From DATADD01 sp036258675 (lineage in GTDB: Bacteria > Actinomycetota > CADDZG01 > WHSQ01): a stretch of 19,656 nucleotides of DNA. The position numbers and the translations under genes are program-made. Under the pieces are notes generated by a model. The model made no database searches. It was not told the origin of the DNA and worked only from the letters and a program-made list of their open reading frames with translations. The DNA lies in assembly GCA_036258675.1 (NCBI GenBank), contig DATADD010000212.1:1-19656 (forward strand), written 5' to 3'. The stretch's first letter is position 1. Every line of letters starts with the position of its first letter. Below are positions 13,357-19,656 of the stretch, piece after piece.

Positions 13357-13947
13357 CGAGAAGAACGGCCTGCGCAGGTCGATGAACTTGAGGTCGTCGA
13401 TCGCCTCCATCCACTCCGTCCCCTCCTGGCTGCCCTCCTGCGCCGCCTCGGCCTTGCGCGCCTCCTCCTCGCTCCGGAAGTAGACGAAGCTCGAGAAGTC
13501 CAACCCCTGCCACACGCTGATCCCGCCGATCAGGTCGGGCCGGGTCTCCCGCATCTGCGCCTCCGCCTCCGCCTCGGCCTCGCGCCAGCGGGCCTTGCCC
13601 TCCTCGTTGCGGAGGCGCCCCTGGATCACCTGGACGAAGCCGGCGTCGTCGGACCCGCCGCCCCACATGAGCTCGATCTCGTTGCTGTCGTAGAAGCGCG
13701 CCTCGCCCTCGAGGAGCTTGCTCGTCGCCTCCCACCACTCCGACTGCTCGCGACGGTCGCTGTTGCGGCGCGCCGCCTCCTCCGACTCGAACCGCGCGAT
13801 CGCCAGGAACTCGCCCTCGTCCGAGACCCCCGCGGTGCTGCCGAGGAAGCCCTCGGCGCCCGGCTTGAGGTCGCGGTCCCACACCTCCATGCGCTCGCGC
13901 AGCCCGGCCTCGTCCTTCGTCCTGCCCTGGATGACCTGAGCGAACAT
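13348..13947 (-). CDS. Tandem ABM-like (dimeric alpha-beta barrel) domain protein
   Basis: A 199-residue cytosolic protein of unknown function made of two similar halves. Residues 2-95 begin FAQVIQGRTKDEAGLRE and residues 103-199 begin GFVQVIQGRLRNEEGKARW. Each half continues with a middle strand (EFLAIARFESEEAAR; FSSFVYFRSEEEARKAE) and a late Trp-containing helix (SEWWEATSKL; TEWMEAIDDL). This is the layout of antibiotic-biosynthesis-monooxygenase/heme-oxygenase-like ferredoxin folds, where two domains pack into one barrel. No catalytic residues are recognisable. The start is the ATG after GGGAGGGAGG; an in-frame start 13 codons upstream is less likely. The 136 bases up to smpB hold no gene; its own promoter was not clearly seen. 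Confidence 0.75.
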   Translation of the reverse strand: MFAQVIQGRTKDEAGLRERMEVWDRDLKPGAEGFLGSTAGVSDEGEFLAIARFESEEAARRNSDRREQSEWWEATSKLLEGEARFYDSNEIELMWGGGSDDAGFVQVIQGRLRNEEGKARWREAEAEAEAQMRETRPDLIGGISVWQGLDFSSFVYFRSEEEARKAEAAQEGSQEGTEWMEAIDDLKFIDLRRPFFSSP

Positions 13948-14083
13948 CCTCCCTCCCTTCTCGCCGCGTGGCGGTCGCGCTCCCACCTCGAAGTAGACAC
14001 GGCGCGCCGCTCCCGCCGCAACCGCGCCCCCGACGCCGGGTTCGCGGCGAAGTATCCGCGACGGGATCGCTGCGGATCGTGGG

Positions 14084-14554
14084 CTACCGGCGGCGGCCCA
14101 GCTCCTGGCGCATGCGCCGCTGGGCGTCGCGCTCTGCTATGGCCGCCCTCTTGTCGTAGGCGCGTTTGCCGCGGGCGACCCCGATCTCCGCTTTCGCGAG
14201 GCCGTGCTTGAAGTAGAGGCGCAGGGGGACGAGCGTCCGGCCGTCGCGCGCCACGGCGTCGTGGAGCCGCTCGATCTCGGACCGGTGCAGGAGCAGCTTG
14301 CGGGCCCGCAGCGGCTCGTGGTTCGCGCGGTTGCCGTGCGAGTAGGGCCCGATGTGGCACCCGTGGAGCCACGCCTCCCCGTCCGAGACGCTCGCGTACG
14401 CGTCGGTCAGGCTGACCTTTCCGGCGCGGCACGACTTCACCTCGGTGCCGGCGAGCACGAGCCCCGCCTCGACCGTCTCGTCGATGTGGAAGTCGTGGCG
14501 CGCTCTGCGATTCTGCGCGATGAGCTTGACCGGCGCGCCGTCCGTGCGGGACAT
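14084..14554 (-). CDS. smpB: SsrA-binding protein SmpB
   Basis: A 156-residue tmRNA partner that delivers ssrA to stalled ribosomes. The family core is intact: IAQNRRARHDFHIDETVEAG, LVLAGTEVKSCRAGKVSLTD then AYASV, the HGCHIGPYSHGN loop, HEPLRARKLLLHRSEI, and LVPLRLYFKHGLAKAEIGVA. The C-terminal basic tail GKRAYDKRAAIAERDAQRRM is the part known to enter the empty mRNA channel. The start ATG lies 16 bases after ctpA with no clear Shine-Dalgarno, suggesting re-initiation after ctpA. Its RNA partner ssrA lies on the same strand about 2 kb further downstream. Confidence 0.96.
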   Translation of the reverse strand: MSRTDGAPVKLIAQNRRARHDFHIDETVEAGLVLAGTEVKSCRAGKVSLTDAYASVSDGEAWLHGCHIGPYSHGNRANHEPLRARKLLLHRSEIERLHDAVARDGRTLVPLRLYFKHGLAKAEIGVARGKRAYDKRAAIAERDAQRRMRQELGRRR

Positions 14555-14570
14555 GGACCGGGCTCGCGCG

Positions 14571-15740
14571 CTAGCCCTGGGCGCCGTCGGTGGAGAGGAC
14601 GATCCCCTCGAGGATCTCGACCGCGCGCCGCTTCTGCGCGCTCGCCACCTCGACGTCGGGCTCGATGCCCTCGCCGCTGATGTCGCGGCCGTCGGGCGTG
14701 TAGTACGCGCCCGTCGTGAGCTTGAGGGCCGACGCGTCCGAGAGCGGGAACACCTCCTGCACCGAGCCCTTGCCGTAGGTCTCCTCTCCCACGAGGATCG
14801 CTCGGTCCCTGTCCTGAAGGGCCCCCGCCACGATCTCGGACGCGCTCGCGGTGCCCTCGTTCACGAGAACCACGAGCGGAACGTCCTCGAACGCGGCGCC
14901 GCTGGCCTCGTAGACCTGCTCCGGGCGCGAGCGAGCCTTGTAGGTGACGATCCGCCCCTCCTCGAGGAACACGCTCGCCACCTCGATACCCTCCGAGAAC
15001 AGCCCCCCGCCGTTGTCGCGCAGATCGAGGACGATGCCTTCGGCGCCCCGCTCGGTCAGCGCGGCGACCTCCTCCCGCACCTGGCCCCCGGCTCCCCGAG
15101 CGAACGCCAGCAAGCGGATGTAGCCGAGGCCGTCCGGGGTCACCCTGGAGACGAGGTTGCGCAGCTCGATCGACCGGCGCGTGATCGTGAAGTCGAGAGA
15201 TGCCCCCGCGCGGCTCACCCCGAGGGCGACCTCGGTGCCGGCGGGGCCCTTGATGCGGCCCACGGCCTGGTCCACGGTCATGGGTCCAACGGCGCGCCCG
15301 TCGATCTCCTCGAGGACGTCGCCCCGGCGCAGGCCCGCCTCGACCGCGGGGGTGTCCGGAAGGACGGACACGATCTCGAGCCGGCCCGCCTTCTCCTTGA
15401 GCCAGACGCCGATCCCCGAGAACCGGCCCGAGGTGAGCTCCTGGAAGGACTCGTAGCCGGCCCGGGAGAAGAAGAGCGCGTAGGGGTCGTCCCCGCGGTT
15501 GAGGACCCTCACCATGCCCTTGAGCGCTCCCCGCACGAGCGCCTCCGAGGCGGGCGGCTCGACCGCCGAGGCGCGGATCCTCTCCATCGCCTCCCCGACG
15601 ACGCCCGCGTCGCCGGCGGTCGCGCCGGCGGACGCGTCGGGGCGGTCGCGCGAACCCAGCGCGAACCCGACCGAGAACACGACGAGGCCCGCGACGAGGG
15701 CGAGCATCGCCGCGATGGAGACCCTCTGCCAGCGCTCCAT
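14571..15740 (-). CDS. C-terminal processing serine peptidase (S41 family, CtpA-like)
   Basis: A 389-residue periplasm-side/extracytoplasmic peptidase. The N-terminus has a basic start and one hydrophobic segment (about 8-29), a signal anchor or signal peptide without a lipobox. A PDZ domain (about 108-180) contains GIGVWLKEK and SVLPDTPAVEAGLRRGDVL. The catalytic domain has S299 in NEGTASASEIVAG and the general base K324 in TYGKGSVQ, the 25-residue spacing seen in Prc. The ATG at 15740 is chosen because TACGCT (15747-15752) lies six bases upstream, fitting a leaderless start; an in-frame GTG at 15767 would add nine residues. Located between an M23 peptidase gene and smpB, it may process wall hydrolases or their regulators (inference). 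Confidence 0.92.
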   Translation of the reverse strand: MERWQRVSIAAMLALVAGLVVFSVGFALGSRDRPDASAGATAGDAGVVGEAMERIRASAVEPPASEALVRGALKGMVRVLNRGDDPYALFFSRAGYESFQELTSGRFSGIGVWLKEKAGRLEIVSVLPDTPAVEAGLRRGDVLEEIDGRAVGPMTVDQAVGRIKGPAGTEVALGVSRAGASLDFTITRRSIELRNLVSRVTPDGLGYIRLLAFARGAGGQVREEVAALTERGAEGIVLDLRDNGGGLFSEGIEVASVFLEEGRIVTYKARSRPEQVYEASGAAFEDVPLVVLVNEGTASASEIVAGALQDRDRAILVGEETYGKGSVQEVFPLSDASALKLTTGAYYTPDGRDISGEGIEPDVEVASAQKRRAVEILEGIVLSTDGAQG

Positions 15741-15785
15741 CGACCAAGCGTAAATGGGCGGGGCCACGTGGGCCGCGCCCCCGGG

Positions 15786-16997
15786 TCAGCGCAGGTAGGG
15801 CAGGGGATCGACGGGGGCACCGTCGACCCGCACCTCGAAGTGCAGGTGGGGCCCCGTGCAGTACCCCGTGCACCCCACGGAGGCGATCTCCTGGCCCCGC
15901 ACGACCGCCTGGCCGGAGGAGACGGTGGCCGCGGAGAGGTGGTTGTAGGTCGTCGCGAGGCCGCCGTGGTCGACGATCACGACGTTGCCGTAGCCGCTCA
16001 TCGTCCCGACGTAGACGACGGTGCCCGCCGCCGCCGCCCACACCGGCGCGCCGTAGGGCGCGCCGATGTCGATCCCCGTGTGCAGGCGCACCCCGTCGAG
16101 GATGGGGTGGTCCCGGTACCCGAAGCCGGACGTCACGGGGCCCGCGGCGGGCCACGCGAGCTGGCCTCCCGGCGGGAGTGAGTACCCGGCCGCCTGCGCC
16201 GCCAGAACGGCCTCGATGCGCGCCGACTCCTCCGCGAGCCTGCGGCGCACCCGGCGCAGCTCGCCCTGGCGCGACCGGACGCGGCCGAGGATGCTCTCCT
16301 TGCGGGCGATCGCGGCGCGCTGGGCCGCGAGCGCGTCCGCCCTCTCGTCGCGCACCCGGTCGAGGCGCGCCCGCCTCCTCTCCAGGTCCATCTTGTCGGC
16401 CGCGATCCGGACCCTCCGGCGCTCGGCCTCGGCCCGCTTCGCCTCGACCTCGGCCTCGAGCCGCCCGATCTCCTCGAGCAGGGTCGCGTCGGCGTCGAGA
16501 GCGGACTCGAGGTACGCGAAGCGGTCCACGACGTCGGCCAGGGTGCCCGACGACAGCAGCGTGTCGACCGCCCCGAGGGACCCGGTCTTGTAGGCGTCGA
16601 CGGCACGGTCGGCGAACAGCTCGTGGCGGGCCGCGAGGCGCCCCTCGATGTCGGACAGGCGCTCCCGCAGGGCGGCGAGCTCGCTCTGGGCATCCACGAG
16701 CCGCGCCTCGACCTCCTCGATGTCGTGGTCGAGCGCCGCCACCGTGGCGTCGAGGGCCGCCACCCTGGCCTCCATGCGCGCCCGGACCCGGTCGAGATCG
16801 GCGATGTGCGCGGCGAGCCGACCCCCCACCGCCCTGGTGTCCTCCAGCCGTGCCTCGACCCGCTCCTGCCTGTGGTCGACGCGCTCGAGGCGGTCGGAGG
16901 GTCCGGCCGCTGCCGGCAGGGCGGCCGGGACGAGCAGGAGCAGGGGGGTGACGAGGGCCGCGAGCGCGCGGCCCCGCCGGGCCCGAACCTCGTCCAT
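15786..16997 (-). CDS. Coiled-coil M23 peptidase / murein hydrolase activator (EnvC-like)
   Basis: A 403-residue secreted protein. It has a signal peptide (basic start, hydrophobic 11-26, cleavage near PAAAG) and a long Arg/Glu/Ala-rich coiled coil (about 35-265). A C-terminal LytM-type M23 domain carries H306 and D310 (LHTGIDIGAP) and H386 (GPHLHFEV) as zinc ligands, plus H353 (YNHLS) and H384 as catalytic histidines, so the site looks active rather than degenerate. Two cysteines (CTGYC) near the end may form a disulfide. Proteins of this build are the extracellular effectors of FtsEX; ftsX is the next gene upstream, 67 bases away. The gene likely has its own promoter and a leaderless start. 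Confidence 0.93.
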   Translation of the reverse strand: MDEVRARRGRALAALVTPLLLLVPAALPAAAGPSDRLERVDHRQERVEARLEDTRAVGGRLAAHIADLDRVRARMEARVAALDATVAALDHDIEEVEARLVDAQSELAALRERLSDIEGRLAARHELFADRAVDAYKTGSLGAVDTLLSSGTLADVVDRFAYLESALDADATLLEEIGRLEAEVEAKRAEAERRRVRIAADKMDLERRRARLDRVRDERADALAAQRAAIARKESILGRVRSRQGELRRVRRRLAEESARIEAVLAAQAAGYSLPPGGQLAWPAAGPVTSGFGYRDHPILDGVRLHTGIDIGAPYGAPVWAAAAGTVVYVGTMSGYGNVVIVDHGGLATTYNHLSAATVSSGQAVVRGQEIASVGCTGYCTGPHLHFEVRVDGAPVDPLPYLR

Positions 16998-17004
16998 CCG
17001 GACG

Positions 17005-17033
17005 AGTCTAGGTGACAGGCCTCACTTCAACAA
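17005..17033 (-). promoter_or_regulatory. Promoter for the M23 peptidase gene
   Basis: On the minus strand, TTGTTG (17033-17028), a 17-base spacer and TAGACT (17010-17005) form a reasonable -35/-10 pair. The -10 ends seven bases before the ATG at 16997 and no Shine-Dalgarno is present, so the mRNA is probably leaderless. Confidence 0.5.
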
Positions 17034-17064
17034 CAGGAGCAACCCGGGCCACGGGAGTGGCGCC

Positions 17065-17946
17065 TCACACCTCGAGGAAGCGTCGCAGCGCCAGGGTCGA
17101 GCCCACGAGCCCGACGACGCAGCCCACGGCCACGAGGAGCAGCAGGACGGACGCGATCTCGCCCGCGGAGAAGGTGAACACGGGCCCGAGGAACGCAACC
17201 GCCTCCCCCATGCGGGAGAAGAGCAGGGCATCGGCCGCCACGACGATCGCGCTCGACACGATGGCGCCGACGAGCGCCGCGAAGACGCCCTCGAGCATGA
17301 ACGGGATCCGGATGAACCAGTTCGTGGCGCCCACGAGCTTCATGATCCCTATCTCGTCGCGGCGCGCGTAGATCGCGAGCCGGATCGTGTTCGCTATGAG
17401 CGCGGCTGACGCGATCATGAGGACCAGCGACATCGCCAACGTGATCGTCCGCAGCAGAGAGTTGACCTGCAGCAGTCGCTTGATGATCTCGCCCCCGAAG
17501 CGAACGTCCTCGACGGCCGGCGCGCCCTCGATCCGGTCCGCGACCTCCTCGGTGTAGCCCGCGTCGGTGAGCTTGACGCGCAGCGACGCGGGGAGGTCGT
17601 CGGGTCCGATCGGCTCGTAGAACTCGGGCTGGTTGCGGTACAGCTCCTTGAACTCCGCGTACGCCTGGGTCTTGGAGACGTAGGTGACGTCTTCGACCTC
17701 GCTGTATCCGGACAGCTGCTCCTGGAGGGCTTGGATCTCGCCGGGCGACGCGTCGTCGCGCAGGTACGCCGATATCTCGACGCGCGCCTCCCAGCTCAGC
17801 GTGACGTTGTTGACGATCATGCTCAGGATCTGGACGCCGCCCAGCAGCAGCAACGAGATCGCTACGGTCGAGATCGCCGCGATAGACATGAGCAGGTTCC
17901 GTCTCAGGTTCGTCGCGGTCTCGGACACGAAGTAGCCGAGCCTCAC
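17065..17946 (-). CDS. ftsX: Cell-division ABC transporter permease FtsX
   Basis: A 293-residue membrane protein. A cytosolic N-terminus (RLGYFVSETATNLRRN) and TM1 (about 20-45) are followed by a large extracellular domain (about 48-175) with RVEISAYLRDDAS, then three C-terminal TM segments around residues 178-205, 220-250 and 262-287. The cytosolic loop RRDEIGIMKLVGATNWFIR contacts FtsE. The frame is open far upstream, but the GTG that overlaps the ftsE stop as GTGA gives the family start VRLGYF. FtsEX transmits ATP hydrolysis in the cytosol to wall hydrolases outside; the adjacent M23 gene is the probable effector. Confidence 0.95.
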   Translation of the reverse strand: MRLGYFVSETATNLRRNLLMSIAAISTVAISLLLLGGVQILSMIVNNVTLSWEARVEISAYLRDDASPGEIQALQEQLSGYSEVEDVTYVSKTQAYAEFKELYRNQPEFYEPIGPDDLPASLRVKLTDAGYTEEVADRIEGAPAVEDVRFGGEIIKRLLQVNSLLRTITLAMSLVLMIASAALIANTIRLAIYARRDEIGIMKLVGATNWFIRIPFMLEGVFAALVGAIVSSAIVVAADALLFSRMGEAVAFLGPVFTFSAGEIASVLLLLVAVGCVVGLVGSTLALRRFLEV

Positions 17947-18629
17947 GTCCCCACCCCGTAGATGCCGCGCGATTGGTCCCGGACGATGTGACCGTTCTCG
18001 AGCTCGATCACGCGGCGCCGCATCGAGTCGACGATCGCATGGTCGTGCGTCGCCATCACCACGGTTGTTCCCGTACGGTTGATGCGGTCGAGAAGGCGCA
18101 TGATGCCCACAGACGTGGCGGGGTCGAGGTTCCCGGTCGGCTCGTCGGCGACGAGGATGAGCGGTCGATTGACGAACGCTCGCGCGATCGACACCCGCTG
18201 CTGCTCGCCCCCCGAGAGCTCGTCGGGGAAGCGGTCGAGCTTCTCCCCCAGACCCACGAGCTCGAGGATCTGCGGAACCTGCCTGCGGACCATCGCCTTG
18301 GGGCGCCCGATCACCTCGAGACCGAAAGCGACGTTCTCGAACACGGTCTTGTTGGGCAGGAGCTTGAAGTCCTGGAACACGCACCCGACGTTTCGGCGGA
18401 GATACGGGACGCGCCATCCCGGCAGGGTCGAGAGGTCCTTGCCCGCAACGAACACCTTGCCCTCGGTCGGGTCCTCTTCCTTGGTGAGCAGCTTGATGAA
18501 CGTCGACTTCCCCGAACCCGACGGGCCCACGATGAAGACGAACTCCCCTTTCTCGATGTCGATCGAGACGCCCTCGAGGGCGCGGATGCCGTCCTTGTAG
18601 TACTTCGAGACGTTCGTCGTCTTGATCAT
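17943..18629 (-). CDS. ftsE: Cell-division ATP-binding protein FtsE
   Basis: A 228-residue ABC ATPase. Walker A is GPSGSGKST (35-43), the Q-loop is VFQDFKLLPNKTV, the signature is LSGGEQQR, Walker B is LILVADEPTGNLDP and the switch His is in MATHDH. The N-terminus IKTTNVSKYYKDGIRALEGV and the FQDFKLLPNKTVFENVAF region are typical of FtsE. The ATG at 18629 follows prfB by 51 bases. TAGCCT ends eight bases upstream (18638-18643), so an internal leaderless promoter is possible; GGAG is too close to the ATG to be a good ribosome-binding site. It partners with FtsX. Confidence 0.96.
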   Translation of the reverse strand: MIKTTNVSKYYKDGIRALEGVSIDIEKGEFVFIVGPSGSGKSTFIKLLTKEEDPTEGKVFVAGKDLSTLPGWRVPYLRRNVGCVFQDFKLLPNKTVFENVAFGLEVIGRPKAMVRRQVPQILELVGLGEKLDRFPDELSGGEQQRVSIARAFVNRPLILVADEPTGNLDPATSVGIMRLLDRINRTGTTVVMATHDHAIVDSMRRRVIELENGHIVRDQSRGIYGVGT

Positions 18630-18680
18630 CGCTCCATAGGCTATCCAACCATCCCTTCGATCCTCGCCATCCGCGCTGCT

Positions 18681-19656
18681 CTACGGCGTGGAGCCCGCCA
18701 TCTCCTGTGCTCGCCGCCGGAGCTCCGCCTGTACGAACCGGTCGAGGTCGCCGTCCAACACCGCCTGCACGTTGCCGACCTCGACGCCCGTGCGGTGGTC
18801 CTTGACCATCTGGTAGGGATGGAGGACGTAGGAGCGGATCTGGGACCCGAAGCCGATGTCGCGCTTCTCCCCGCGCAGGGCCTCGAGCTCCGCCTCCCGC
18901 TCCTCCCGGGCGCGCGCCAGCAATCGTGACTTGAGGATCCGCATCGCGACCGCTCTGTTCTGCATCTGTGATCGCTCGTTCTGACACGACACGACGATCC
19001 CGGTCGGCAGGTGCGTGATGCGCACCGCGGAGTCCGTCACGTTCACGTGCTGTCCGCCGGCCCCGGACGACCTGTACGTGTCGATCCGGAGGTCGTCGGG
19101 ATCGACCTCGATGTCTTCGCCCTCCTCGATCTCGGGCGTCACGTCGACGGACGCGAACGACGTGTGACGGCGGCGGGAGGCATCGAACGGGGAGATGCGC
19201 ACGAGCCGGTGCACCCCGCGCTCGGCCGCGACGAGCCCGTACGCGAACCGACCCTGTACGGTCGCGGTGGCGCTCTTGATACCCGCCTCCTCACCGGGGG
19301 TCACATCGACGACCTCCGCCCCGAACCCCCTGCGCTCGCACCACCTCAGGTACATGCGCAGCAGCATCTCGGCCCAGTCCTGGGAATCGGTCCCCCCCTC
19401 GCCGGCGTGGACCTCGACGATCGCCGGGTGGTCGTCGAACTCGCCGCCGAGGAGAGCGATGATCTCGAGCGCCTCGATCTCCGTCTCGAGGCGGTCGACC
19501 TCGGCGGCTGCCTCCCGCAGGGTGGCCTCGTCGCCCTCCTCCGCACCCAGCTGGAACAGGACGCGCGCGTCCGCGGCGCGCCCGGCCATGCGGTCGTGGG
19601 TGTCCACGTCGCCAGACAGCTTGGAGAGCTCGGACATCACGCTCTGCGCGGCCGGG
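18681..19656 (-). CDS. prfB: Peptide chain release factor 2 (5' partial)
   Basis: The last 324 residues of RF2; the open frame runs off the window edge (PAAQSVMSELSKL), so roughly 45 N-terminal residues are missing. The stop-recognition tripeptide SPF in LVRISPFDASRRRHTS shows UGA/UAA specificity (RF1 would have PxT). The GGQ motif is in SSGAGGQHVNVTDSAVR and the EVHAGEGGTDSQDWAEML stretch is typical. Family genes often carry a programmed +1 frameshift near codon 26; that position lies outside the window, so it cannot be judged. RF2 would compete with Sec insertion at the selD UGA. It heads the visible prfB-ftsE-ftsX-M23-ctpA-smpB cluster. Confidence 0.96.
   Translation of the reverse strand, partial: PAAQSVMSELSKLSGDVDTHDRMAGRAADARVLFQLGAEEGDEATLREAAAEVDRLETEIEALEIIALLGGEFDDHPAIVEVHAGEGGTDSQDWAEMLLRMYLRWCERRGFGAEVVDVTPGEEAGIKSATATVQGRFAYGLVAAERGVHRLVRISPFDASRRRHTSFASVDVTPEIEEGEDIEVDPDDLRIDTYRSSGAGGQHVNVTDSAVRITHLPTGIVVSCQNERSQMQNRAVAMRILKSRLLARAREEREAELEALRGEKRDIGFGSQIRSYVLHPYQMVKDHRTGVEVGNVQAVLDGDLDRFVQAELRRRAQEMAGSTP

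Noticed and set aside
19600..19656. Programmed frameshift in prfB
   Set aside because: The usual site near codon 26 is beyond the window edge; the visible frame is uninterrupted.

Overview
High-GC (roughly 70% by eye) chromosomal window, most likely from an actinobacterium outside the well-studied genera, possibly a metagenome-derived lineage. The evidence is the block mec-cysO-cysM-murI-(Rv1339-like phosphodiesterase)-rph-rdgB, which matches the Mycobacterium tuberculosis Rv1334-Rv1341 order minus the rhomboid gene. Supporting signs are frequent GTG/TTG starts, start codons just downstream of TAnnnT boxes (leaderless-type promoters), and a prfB-ftsE-ftsX-...-smpB cluster. I see no mobile elements, CRISPR arrays or rRNA, so this reads as core genome with a few unusual features.

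Layout. (1) 1-588 (+): 3' part of a HisN-type histidinol-phosphatase. (2) 637-7004 (-): a long, tightly overlapped operon reading selD-mec-cysO-cysM-murI-MBL phosphodiesterase-rph-rdgB-pdxH. (3) 7208-8565 (+): a REC-histidine kinase fusion followed by a 61-residue C2H2 zinc-finger protein. (4) 8630-9862 (-): an MFS transporter. (5) 10006-11728 (+): a zinc-independent MDR oxidoreductase and an alpha/beta hydrolase. (6) 11761-12110 (-): the tmRNA gene ssrA. (7) 12212-13325 (+): a TPP riboswitch directly in front of a zinc-type MDR alcohol dehydrogenase. (8) 13348-13947 (-): a duplicated ABM-like protein. (9) 14084-19656 (-): prfB (5' end outside the window)-ftsE-ftsX-M23 peptidase-ctpA-smpB, which links translation termination and ribosome rescue with FtsEX-controlled wall hydrolysis.

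Main observations. First, selD is a selenoprotein gene: the frame continues upstream of the first obvious ATG through an in-frame UGA, giving an N-terminus with SHGGG-Sec-ACK, a strong Shine-Dalgarno sequence and a possible bacterial SECIS hairpin. ORF callers would truncate it by 21 residues. Second, the sulfur carrier CysO runs ten residues past its Gly-Gly, so it probably needs proteolytic maturation, and the JAMM peptidase Mec is encoded just upstream. Third, a clear TPP aptamer overlaps the ribosome-binding site of an alcohol dehydrogenase not normally counted among thiamine genes. Together these point to selenium-aware sulfur assimilation and a possible new thiamine-regulon enzyme.

All calls come from reading motifs and reading frames by eye. 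No database search, folding program or alignment was run, and comparisons with named families are from memory.
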